Of a DNA stretch of 64,000 nucleotides, positions 57,184 to 64,000 are shown piece after piece. The notes beneath the pieces are model-generated. The model searched no databases and was not told the origin of the DNA. It saw only the letters and a program-made list of their open reading frames with translations. Made by a program: the position numbers and the translations under genes. Origin of the DNA: Hahellaceae bacterium. GTDB taxonomy: Bacteria; Pseudomonadota; Gammaproteobacteria; Pseudomonadales; Oleiphilaceae. The stretch's first letter is position 1. The number at the start of each line of letters is the position of its first letter. The stretch is taken from NCBI GenBank assembly GCA_024234575.1, contig JACKOB010000002.1:248001-312000 (forward strand), written 5' to 3'.

Positions 57184-58845
57184 ATGACCGGATCCATCCA
57201 GCAGTTGAAGAGCTGGCAAGCGCTAGCAACGCACGCTTCAGAAATGCGACATACCCACATGCGGGATCTGTTCGCCAAAGACCCGGATCGTTTCGTTCGC
57301 TACTTCAAAGAAGCGTCAGGCATTAAAATAGACTTTTCCAAAAATATTGCCTCCGAAAAAACATGGAAGCTGCTGGTCGAGCTGGCGAAAGAAGCTGGCT
57401 TGCCAAAACAAATCGAGGCCATGTTTTCGGGAGCGCTCATTAATGGCTCAGAACAAAGACCAGCTCTGCATGTCGCACTCCGAAACTCAAGCGAACGAGC
57501 CATTTTTGTTGATGGCGTAGATGTGATGCCACAGGTCCGGGCCACGCTGGATAAAATGGAACGTTTCACCTGGAAAATCCGCAGCACGCAGTGGCGCGGA
57601 TTTTCCAACAAACCATTTACCGACATTATCAGCATTGGTATTGGTGGCTCGTTTCTGGGCCCTAAATTGGCCTCTGCGGCATTAAAGCCCTATTGGAATG
57701 AAGCCCTCAATTGCCATTATGTGGCCAACATCGACGGCAGTCATATAACTGAAGTGCTAAAACATGTTGACCCGGAAACAACGCTGTTTCTCATTCAATC
57801 CAAATCTTTCGGTACACAAGAAACACTGGAAAACACCAAAGTTGCCAGAAACTGGTTTTTAAAAAATGGCGGCTCTCAGGCAACCATTGAAAAACACTTT
57901 GTTGCGATAACAGCGAATGTTGAGGCGGCAATTGCCTTTGGCGTGGATCGAGAAAATATTTTCCCGATGTGGGACTGGGTGGGCGGCCGATACTCTCTGT
58001 GGTCTGCTATCGGGCTACCGATTGCACTCACTATTGGTATGGACGGATTTCGCGCACTGCTGTCTGGTGCCTACTCAATGGACGAGCATTTCCGCAGTGC
58101 ACCACCAGAAGAAAACCTTCCGGTTATGCTGGCCCTTCTTGGCATCTGGTACAGCAATTTTATGGGCGCTGACTCTTACGCCATTCTGCCTTACGACCAC
58201 TATCTGAGAGGGCTGCCGGCCCACTTACAACAACTCGACATGGAAAGTAATGGCAAAAGTGTCACCACACACGGCCTGCCTGTCGACTACCAAACGGGCC
58301 CGATTATCTGGGGAGGCGCTGGTGCCAATGGTCAACACGCCTATCATCAGCTATTACACCAGGGCACCAGACTCGCACCTGCTGACTTTATTGTGCCATT
58401 ACATACCCACAACCCAGTGGCAACACATCATGAAATCTTATTCGCTAACTGCCTCAGCCAGACGCAGGCGCTAATGCAGGGAAAAACACTGGCAGAAGCG
58501 CGTCAGGAACTATTGGCAAAAGGCGTCAGCGAAACAGAAGCACAAAGACTTGCACCGCACAAAGTTATTCCCGGCAATAAGCCTACGAATACAATACTTT
58601 TTGAACGGGCGACACCCAGAACAATTGGCGCCCTCATCGCCCTGTACGAACACAAAGTATTTGTGCAGGGTGCCATATGGAATATCAACTCGTTTGATCA
58701 GTGGGGCGTTGAACTTGGCAAACAGCTTGGCAACTCGATATTACACAGCCTGCTGTCTAAGCAAGAGACTTCGGGTGAGGGAAGCTTTGACAGTTCAACG
58801 CAAGGGCTGATCAACTTATACCTGGCGAAAGAAAAACACTTTTAA
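57184..58845 (+). CDS. pgi: Glucose-6-phosphate isomerase
   Basis: 553 residues, the usual length. Signatures are [19 protein letters not shown], the [15 protein letters not shown] loop, [18 protein letters not shown] with the PGI signature 1, and the C-terminal [20 protein letters not shown]. It interconverts glucose- and fructose-6-phosphate. It closes the pcnB-pgi string and converges on the second folK. Confidence 0.97.
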   Translation: MTGSIQQLKSWQALATHASEMRHTHMRDLFAKDPDRFVRYFKEASGIKIDFSKNIASEKTWKLLVELAKEAGLPKQIEAMFSGALINGSEQRPALHVALRNSSERAIFVDGVDVMPQVRATLDKMERFTWKIRSTQWRGFSNKPFTDIISIGIGGSFLGPKLASAALKPYWNEALNCHYVANIDGSHITEVLKHVDPETTLFLIQSKSFGTQETLENTKVARNWFLKNGGSQATIEKHFVAITANVEAAIAFGVDRENIFPMWDWVGGRYSLWSAIGLPIALTIGMDGFRALLSGAYSMDEHFRSAPPEENLPVMLALLGIWYSNFMGADSYAILPYDHYLRGLPAHLQQLDMESNGKSVTTHGLPVDYQTGPIIWGGAGANGQHAYHQLLHQGTRLAPADFIVPLHTHNPVATHHEILFANCLSQTQALMQGKTLAEARQELLAKGVSETEAQRLAPHKVIPGNKPTNTILFERATPRTIGALIALYEHKVFVQGAIWNINSFDQWGVELGKQLGNSILHSLLSKQETSGEGSFDSSTQGLINLYLAKEKHF

Positions 58846-58889
58846 AGAGGATGATACTGCCACCATTGGTTGGGGTACCCGTTAGCGAT

Positions 58890-59399
58890 CTAGCGTGTGC
58901 CCATTATTTTTTCGTGCCATTTGAACCTAATTGGCCAAAGCTTTTGCGGTATCGCGTAATCACGCCAGAGTTGAGCATAACTGCGTTGCAGTGTTGGATG
59001 CAGAACATCAGGAGCTAAATCCGCAAGCGGGCGCAACACAAAGGCATTCTCGGTAATTTCTCCACGCGGCAAATCAACACCCTCAAATACACCCACATAA
59101 TCGCCATATAACAAAATATCGATATCTAATGTACGTGGGCTGTACTTCGATGCATTTCGATCACGCCCATGGTTATTCTCAATAGTTTTAAGGCAACGTG
59201 ACAGCTCGCCTACCGAAAGACTGGTTTCTAATGACACAACGAGATTAAAAAAAGGATTACCTTTAAAGCCCACCGATTCACACTCATAAACTGGCGAGAC
59301 CTCCAAGCTCCCAAAGGTGTCGCGCAACGCATCCAAAGCAGCAGTAATGAAATGCTCTCTATTTTGATTGCTACCCAGCCCCAAATAAACCTTCGGCAT
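58890..59399 (-). CDS. folK: 6-hydroxymethyl-7,8-dihydropterin pyrophosphokinase, copy 2
   Basis: 169 residues. HPPK motifs are VYLGLGSNQNREHFITAAL, FKGNPFFNLVVSL and SPRTLDIDILLYGD, with LPRGEITENAFVLRPLADLA. It differs widely from the copy at 54.9 kb, so it is not a recent duplicate. Its ATG overlaps the folB stop (TGATG), so the two folate enzymes are translated together. Confidence 0.92.
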   Translation of the reverse strand: MPKVYLGLGSNQNREHFITAALDALRDTFGSLEVSPVYECESVGFKGNPFFNLVVSLETSLSVGELSRCLKTIENNHGRDRNASKYSPRTLDIDILLYGDYVGVFEGVDLPRGEITENAFVLRPLADLAPDVLHPTLQRSYAQLWRDYAIPQKLWPIRFKWHEKIMGTR

Positions 59400-59755
59400 C
59401 AGCGTTTCACACCACGCTCGATCACCACTCCGACCTCTTCTGCGTTTAACACCGCATTGGGCTTGCCGACACGCACCCGCACCCGCGACACACCAAAGCT
59501 GGTCATAACCTCCTGCGCAATTTTTTCAGCCAATGTCTCCACCAATTGATAGGCACTGTTAGACACCAAAGCTGTCACGCTTTCGCTGACCGCTGCATAA
59601 TCCAAAGCCAGGCGAATGTCATCATTCTCGGCCGCTGGCGCACAATCTACCGACATATCCAGGTCGATCAGCACTGGCTGGCGAATTCCACGCTCCCATT
59701 CATAGACACCAATCACGGCGTCGACTCTAAGGGCCTTGATATATACTGTATCCAT
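59399..59755 (-). CDS. folB: Dihydroneopterin aldolase
   Basis: 118 residues. Family motifs are IKALRVDAVIGVYEWERGI and LVETLAEKIAQEVM, with the VRVRVGKPNAVLNAEEVGV ending. It cleaves dihydroneopterin to the substrate of FolK, whose second gene is attached by a one-base overlap. Divergent from plsY, the usual arrangement. Confidence 0.95.
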   Translation of the reverse strand: MDTVYIKALRVDAVIGVYEWERGIRQPVLIDLDMSVDCAPAAENDDIRLALDYAAVSESVTALVSNSAYQLVETLAEKIAQEVMTSFGVSRVRVRVGKPNAVLNAEEVGVVIERGVKR

Positions 59756-59903
59756 TCTACTAAACCTCTAAGCGCCACATTTTATTGATGAGCAAAAAAG
59801 ACAAAACAGGCACCACCATGCTAACCCGCCACAACAGACTTTTCGCGAGCACAATAATCCTGTATTTTAATTAACATCAACCACCTACTCAGCACACCCC
59901 ATC

Positions 59904-60509
59904 ATGCTATCAAATAGTTGCCTGCTTCTGTCTCTGGTAGCCTACCTGCTTGGCTCTATCTGCGTAGCGATACCGGTCTGCAAATTATTCTCGCTGCCAA
60001 ACCCATCAGAAAGTGGCTCCAAAAATCCAGGCGCAACCAATGTATATCGACTTGGAGGCTGGCTTCCCGCAAGTATCACACTGACAGGTGATGCACTGAA
60101 GGGCACCCTGCCCGTACTGCTTTCCATCAACCTGGACCACAGCGCAATCGAGCAAGGACTCGTCGCGATGTTCGCCATCTGCGGCCACATGCTCCCCATT
60201 TTCTTTAAATTCCAGGGAGGCAAAGGCGTCGCAACAACCCTGGGAGCAGGCATCGCTTTAGCCTGGACCACCACTTTGGCACTCACCCTCATCTGGATAA
60301 GCTTTTTTGCACTATTCAGGGTCTCGTCCATTGCCTCGCTGGCGGCCGCGTTTACTGCGCCCTTTATCAGCCACCTGATGAGCCCGGACTATACGTTTAT
60401 ATTTCTCATCATCTCAATGCTGATCGTCATCCGCCATCGCGCCAACGTCATCAAGATTCTGCACCGACAAGAAACGCGCACCAAACACAACAAAAACAGA
60501 CAACCCTAA
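59904..60509 (+). CDS. plsY: Acyl-phosphate glycerol-3-phosphate acyltransferase
   Basis: 201 residues with five predicted membrane helices. PlsY motifs are YLLGSICVAIPVCKLF, SGSKNPGATNVYRLGG and the glycine-rich FQGGKGVATTLGA. It transfers acyl groups from acyl phosphate to glycerol 3-phosphate in the membrane, the first step of phospholipid synthesis. It converges on tsaD. Confidence 0.96.
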   Translation: MLSNSCLLLSLVAYLLGSICVAIPVCKLFSLPNPSESGSKNPGATNVYRLGGWLPASITLTGDALKGTLPVLLSINLDHSAIEQGLVAMFAICGHMLPIFFKFQGGKGVATTLGAGIALAWTTTLALTLIWISFFALFRVSSIASLAAAFTAPFISHLMSPDYTFIFLIISMLIVIRHRANVIKILHRQETRTKHNKNRQP

Positions 60510-60538
60510 AGGCACCTCGTCACGACACTTCTTTCAGA

Positions 60539-61561
60539 CTAAATTGGCGGCAACGTATCCATTGGCCATCGGGGTTGAACCTTAATGAGGTTCGATGTTT
60601 TTTCACCTGCCAGTAATCTTTGACAACCAGCGTAGGCAATCATTGCACCGTTATCTGTGCAGAACTCCGGGCGTGCATAAAATACAGAGGCGGACTCTTT
60701 TTTCGCCATTTTCTCCAGCACGGCTCTTAACCTGATATTAGCGCTAACACCACCGGCAACGATTAACCTTTTTAACCCTGTCTGCTGAATAGCTCGCCGA
60801 CATTTAATTGCTAACGTATCGACCACCGCGGCCTCGAACGATGCGGCTATATCTGCCTTTAACTCGTCACTTAACTCACCATCAAGCGTATGCGCCTGAA
60901 CCGTGTTAAGCGTAAATGTTTTCAGCCCGCTAAAACTGAAATCAAGCCCTGGGCGATCGGTCATCGGACGCGGAAATTTAAAAGCCTCTTTACCCTGCAA
61001 CGCCAGTTTTGCAACGCGGGGACCACCAGGGTAGTCCAATCCCAACATTTTGGCCGCCTTATCAAATGCCTCGCCAGCAGCATCGTCAATCGATTCACCA
61101 AGCAGCTCATAGCGACCAATTGACTCAACAGACACCAACTGCGTGTGCCCACCCGAGACCAGTAACGCCAAAAAAGGAAATTCAGGTGTATTCTCTTCCA
61201 GCATCGGCGCTAATAAATGCCCCTCCATGTGATGCACGCCGATCAGGGGGATATCCAGCGCCCACGCCAGTGCCTGGGAAAATGCCGCACCAACCATTAG
61301 CGCCCCCACCAACCCCGGCCCTGCTGTATACGCCAAAGCATCCAGCTGGGTGCGGCTCAAGCCCGACTCTGCCAGCACATCATTAATCAAAGGCAGCAAC
61401 TTACGCACATGGTCTCGAGAGGCCAGCTCAGGCACGACACCGCCGTAATCTGCGTGCAACTCGACCTGAGAATAGAGTCTGTGTGCTAAAAGCCCGCGCT
61501 CGCTATCGTAAATGGCAACACCGGTTTCATCACAAGATGTTTCAACACCCAACACAATCAT
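60539..61561 (-). CDS. tsaD: tRNA threonylcarbamoyladenosine transferase TsaD
   Basis: 340 residues. ASKHA-fold motifs are [16 protein letters not shown], the metal-binding [26 protein letters not shown] and [13 protein letters not shown]. With TsaB and TsaE it completes t6A at position 37 of ANN-decoding tRNAs. It diverges from rpsU, as throughout gammaproteobacteria. Confidence 0.97.
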   Translation of the reverse strand: MIVLGVETSCDETGVAIYDSERGLLAHRLYSQVELHADYGGVVPELASRDHVRKLLPLINDVLAESGLSRTQLDALAYTAGPGLVGALMVGAAFSQALAWALDIPLIGVHHMEGHLLAPMLEENTPEFPFLALLVSGGHTQLVSVESIGRYELLGESIDDAAGEAFDKAAKMLGLDYPGGPRVAKLALQGKEAFKFPRPMTDRPGLDFSFSGLKTFTLNTVQAHTLDGELSDELKADIAASFEAAVVDTLAIKCRRAIQQTGLKRLIVAGGVSANIRLRAVLEKMAKKESASVFYARPEFCTDNGAMIAYAGCQRLLAGEKTSNLIKVQPRWPMDTLPPI

Positions 61562-61876
61562 TTATCAACTCCACCGAAATACCAACGGTTCGATTATCCG
61601 TTCCAGCAAACCTTAGCAAACCCTGCCACAAAGGAAGAGCAGGCATTTTAACAGAACCAGGTAACGGGAACTATTTTTACCGCGCCATTAAATCCCCCAC
61701 ACTTAATATTAATTTAAACGCAACATACCCTTTACAAGCCGACCTTTTTAGGATTAGAATTCGCGACCCATTATATATGTCTCGGGACTCGTACTTTATG
61801 CTGACAATTGGTCACATAATAAAAGGGTTTGACCGGGATTAGAGAATTCAGTTTCACAGAAAAAGGTGCGTTCTTA
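61562..61876. other. tsaD/rpsU divergent intergenic region
   Basis: 315 bases without a gene, fairly AT-rich. It must contain the promoters of tsaD and of the rpsU operon, but I cannot identify a convincing -35/-10 pair or a LexA box. Confidence 0.5.
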
Positions 61877-62092
61877 ATGCCGTCAGTTAAACTTAAAGAA
61901 AATGAACCATTCGATATCGCTCTCCGTCGTTTCAAGCGCTCTTGCGAAAAAGCAGGCGTATTGTCAGAAGTTCGTCGCAGAGAATTTTACGAGAAGCCAA
62001 CCTCAGTTCGTAAGAGAAAGGCTGCTGCTGCCGTAAAGCGTCATGCTAAAAAACTGCAAAGAGAACAACGCAAGTTCGAAAGACTGTATTGA
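61877..62092 (+). CDS. rpsU: 30S ribosomal protein S21
   Basis: 71 residues from [19 protein letters not shown] (ATG 61877, AAAGGTG upstream), the canonical S21 start. The basic tail [18 protein letters not shown] matches. S21 helps initiation on the small subunit. It begins the macromolecular-synthesis cluster rpsU-yqeY-dnaG. Confidence 0.98.
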   Translation: MPSVKLKENEPFDIALRRFKRSCEKAGVLSEVRRREFYEKPTSVRKRKAAAAVKRHAKKLQREQRKFERLY

Positions 62093-62215
62093 TTTCTTGC
62101 AGTAGTTAAATGGTATTTGCCTAGCCGCAACGCTTAATCAGAGATGCTCTATTCACTCTGAGTGATTCAAACGCACCAATGCGGCGGCAACATACCAAAT
62201 GCAGAATAACAATTT

Positions 62216-62239
62216 AGCTGGCAATCGTTCAGCTTTTTT
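62216..62239 (+). terminator. Possible weak terminator after rpsU
   Basis: AGCTG / CAGCT with a 9-base loop followed by TTTTTT. The five-pair stem is weak; partial read-through to yqeY-dnaG would fit the known excess of S21 over primase. Confidence 0.45.
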
Positions 62240-62355
62240 GTTTGTGCATAAGATACCATCGCGCACCATACATATGTCGCAATAGCAGACTATGCAGTGC
62301 CTTTCGTGTCAATCAATTGCTGATTGCCCAGTTTTTCTTAATGAAGGTGTTTATC

Positions 62356-62808
62356 ATGGCCAAAAACCTGATCAAAGAACGCATCACCGCTGCAATGAAA
62401 GACTGCATGAAAGCAAAAGAAAAAGAAAAACTCGGGTGCATTCGCTTAATATTGGCCGATTTTAAAAGAATTGAAGTTGATGAGCGCATCGAAGTTGACG
62501 ATGAGCGAGCACTTGTCATTCTCGACAAAATGCTTAAGCAACGCCGAGACTCCATCAAACAGTTTGAGGCTGCTAACAGGCAAGACCTGGCAGACAAAGA
62601 AGCGTTTGAACTGACGGTCATTAGCGAATTCTTACCTTCAGCCCTCACTGAAGAAGAAATTTTCACACTCATCAAAGCAGCTATTGCCCAAACTCAGGCC
62701 AGCTCCATGCAGGATATGGGCAAAGTCATGGCCATCGTTAAGCCTCAAATCCAAGGTCGCGCCGATGCAGGCCTGGTCAGCCAAAGAGTCAAACAGGCCC
62801 TAAGCTGA
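62356..62808 (+). CDS. yqeY: GatB/YqeY domain protein
   Basis: 150 residues from MAKNLIKERITAAMK (ATG 62356, with GAAGG 10 bases ahead). An in-frame ATG at 62341 is possible. The fold matches the tail domain of the GatB amidotransferase subunit (RLILADFKRIEVDE, KQRRDSIKQFEAANRQDL). The protein is thought to bind tRNA, but its role is unclear. It sits between rpsU and dnaG, as in Pseudomonas. Confidence 0.92.
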   Translation: MAKNLIKERITAAMKDCMKAKEKEKLGCIRLILADFKRIEVDERIEVDDERALVILDKMLKQRRDSIKQFEAANRQDLADKEAFELTVISEFLPSALTEEEIFTLIKAAIAQTQASSMQDMGKVMAIVKPQIQGRADAGLVSQRVKQALS

Positions 62809-62900
62809 CTCGAGCCTTACACAAGACCTAGTCAGAGCGTACCAACTTTGACCCTATCCTTTTTGCAGCAGCCACCTCAGAGCGAAGGCAGACTCAGAGA

Positions 62901-64000
62901 ATGTCAGGATCTATACCGCAAAGCTTTATCAATAACCTGACTGACAGAATCGACCTGTACACTCTCATTAACTCGCGCGTCACCTTAAAAAAGTCAGGCA
63001 CCGGATACAAGGCGTGCTGCCCATTTCACGAAGAAAAAACACCTTCGTTCAATGTACAACCAGACAAAGGTTACTATCATTGTTTTGGCTGCGGGGCTCA
63101 TGGCGACGCCATTAGCTTTCTGCGAGAATACGACAACCTCAGCTTTGTTGATGCCATAGAATCACTTGCACGACTTGCTGGCCTTGAAGTCCCCCGGGAC
63201 GAAGTAGCGCAGGCGCACCATGACAAATCCCGACAACTGATAAAAGCCTGCGAATTTGCTAATAATTTCTACACATCCCAACTAAGAAGCCACACTGCGA
63301 GCAAAAGTGCCTGGAACTACCTTTTGGGCAGAGGGCTTTCACAAGAAATTATTGAAACATTTGACCTTGGATTCGCCCCGCCAGAGAAAAACAGTCTTTT
63401 CATGCACAGTGACAATGCCATGAAAAAGAGTCTGGCAGAGCTAAAGCTCGTTTCCGATAACTACGCCTCACCTTTCGATCTTTTTAGAAACAGAGTCATG
63501 TTTCCGATCAGAAACACACGAGGACAAGTGATCGCTTTTGGCGGGCGCACGCTGGGCGACGATAAAGCGAAGTACATTAACTCTCCAGAGTCTGACATCT
63601 TTCACAAAAGCAACGAGGTTTACGGCCTGTATGAGGCCAAAAAGGCCAACCGAAACCTCGACAGTCTGCTGGTTGCTGAAGGCTACCTTGACGTTATTTC
63701 ACTCGCTCAATACGGCATCACCAACGCCGTAGCCACATTAGGAACAGCCACAAACAGCGACAACCTGAGCGCCTTGTTACGACACAGCCAGAAAATCATT
63801 TTTTGTTTTGACGGTGATCAGGCTGGCCGAAACGCTGCTCGCAAGGCAATGGAAAACTCTCTGCCCTTACTTGAAGACGGCATCGATTTACGTTTTTTAC
63901 TGCTGCCACACGGAGAAGACCCGGACACATTAATTCGTAAAGAAGGTGCTGACAAATTCCGCAGCCGCATTCAGGCCGCACGTCCTTTATCCAGCTTTCT
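62901..64000 (+). CDS. dnaG: DNA primase, 5' part
   Basis: 366 codons are visible before the window ends. The CHC2 zinc finger is CCPFHEEKTPSFNVQ with YYHCFGCGAHGD (residues about 38-65). The TOPRIM catalytic domain has LLVAEGYLDVISLAQ and FCFDGDQAGRNAARKA. It makes RNA primers for replication. The ATG at 62901 has no close strong ribosome site; initiation may depend on the upstream gene. The helicase-binding C-terminus lies beyond the window, as rpoD probably does. Confidence 0.96.
   Translation, partial: MSGSIPQSFINNLTDRIDLYTLINSRVTLKKSGTGYKACCPFHEEKTPSFNVQPDKGYYHCFGCGAHGDAISFLREYDNLSFVDAIESLARLAGLEVPRDEVAQAHHDKSRQLIKACEFANNFYTSQLRSHTASKSAWNYLLGRGLSQEIIETFDLGFAPPEKNSLFMHSDNAMKKSLAELKLVSDNYASPFDLFRNRVMFPIRNTRGQVIAFGGRTLGDDKAKYINSPESDIFHKSNEVYGLYEAKKANRNLDSLLVAEGYLDVISLAQYGITNAVATLGTATNSDNLSALLRHSQKIIFCFDGDQAGRNAARKAMENSLPLLEDGIDLRFLLLPHGEDPDTLIRKEGADKFRSRIQAARPLSSF

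Noticed and set aside
61562..61876. LexA box in front of the rpsU-dnaG cluster
   Set aside because: I found no CTGT-N8-ACAG in this gap.

Overview
This window is a stretch of mostly core chromosome from a gammaproteobacterium in or near the Pseudomonadales/Cellvibrionales, probably marine. Gene order matches, block by block, neighbourhoods known from Pseudomonas aeruginosa: rpmG-rpmB-radC-coaBC-dut-algC-argB; exonuclease-dsbA-cytochrome c4-engB; tetR-aldehyde dehydrogenase-Tat protein-GMC oxidoreductase-coaD-fdx-ggt; ppk-hemB; aguAB; dksA-gluQ-cbrX-cbrA-cbrB-crcZ-pcnB-folK-panBC-pgi; and folK2-folB-plsY-tsaD-rpsU-yqeY-dnaG. In Pseudomonas these blocks are scattered, so their arrangement here differs. 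These comparisons are from memory, not from a search. I see no insertion sequence, prophage, CRISPR array, tRNA or rRNA gene.

Layout. 0-9.7 kb: a truncated DUF1631 protein, a lipoprotein aminopeptidase, arginine genes (argE-argA, argB), an unknown membrane-anchored protein and a diguanylate cyclase. 9.7-16.1 kb: algC (with an N-terminal membrane module), dut, coaBC, then radC and the L28/L33 ribosomal operon. 16.1-19.7 kb: EEP hydrolase, dsbA, cytochrome c4, engB and a small RNA locus resembling ErsA. 19.7-28.1 kb: a TetR-controlled alcohol/aldehyde oxidation module, coaD, ferredoxin, ggt. 28.1-33.3 kb: solute-binding protein, AI-2E family permease, ppk, hemB. 33.6-40.5 kb: a TVP38-flavoprotein fusion, a DUF3592-like protein, a lipase foldase without its lipase, a SutA-like RNA polymerase factor and agmatine catabolism genes. 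40.5-46.1 kb: a putative orphan small RNA, membrane redoxin, two divergent TetR genes, AidB-like acyl-CoA dehydrogenase, Rieske protein, sfsA. 46.4-58.9 kb: the dksA-to-pgi block with the CbrAB/CrcZ system. 58.9-64 kb: folate, phospholipid, tRNA-modification and macromolecular-synthesis genes, ending inside dnaG.

The most interesting content is regulatory RNA and its control. (1) On the minus strand after engB there is a sigma-E/AlgU-type promoter, a hairpin presenting a UCCCC loop and an intrinsic terminator. The loop can pair with the leader of algC, which lies in the same window, matching the known ErsA-algC relation in P. aeruginosa. (2) Between cbrB and pcnB there is a sigma-54 promoter preceded by three TGTTAC half-sites spaced exactly 19 bp apart and followed by a run of A-rich Hfq/Crc-type motifs: a CrcZ-like RNA. 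(3) A strong plus-strand terminator at 40835-40864 has no gene in front of it, which implies an undescribed small RNA. I do not see a clearly novel multi-gene defence or biosynthetic system.
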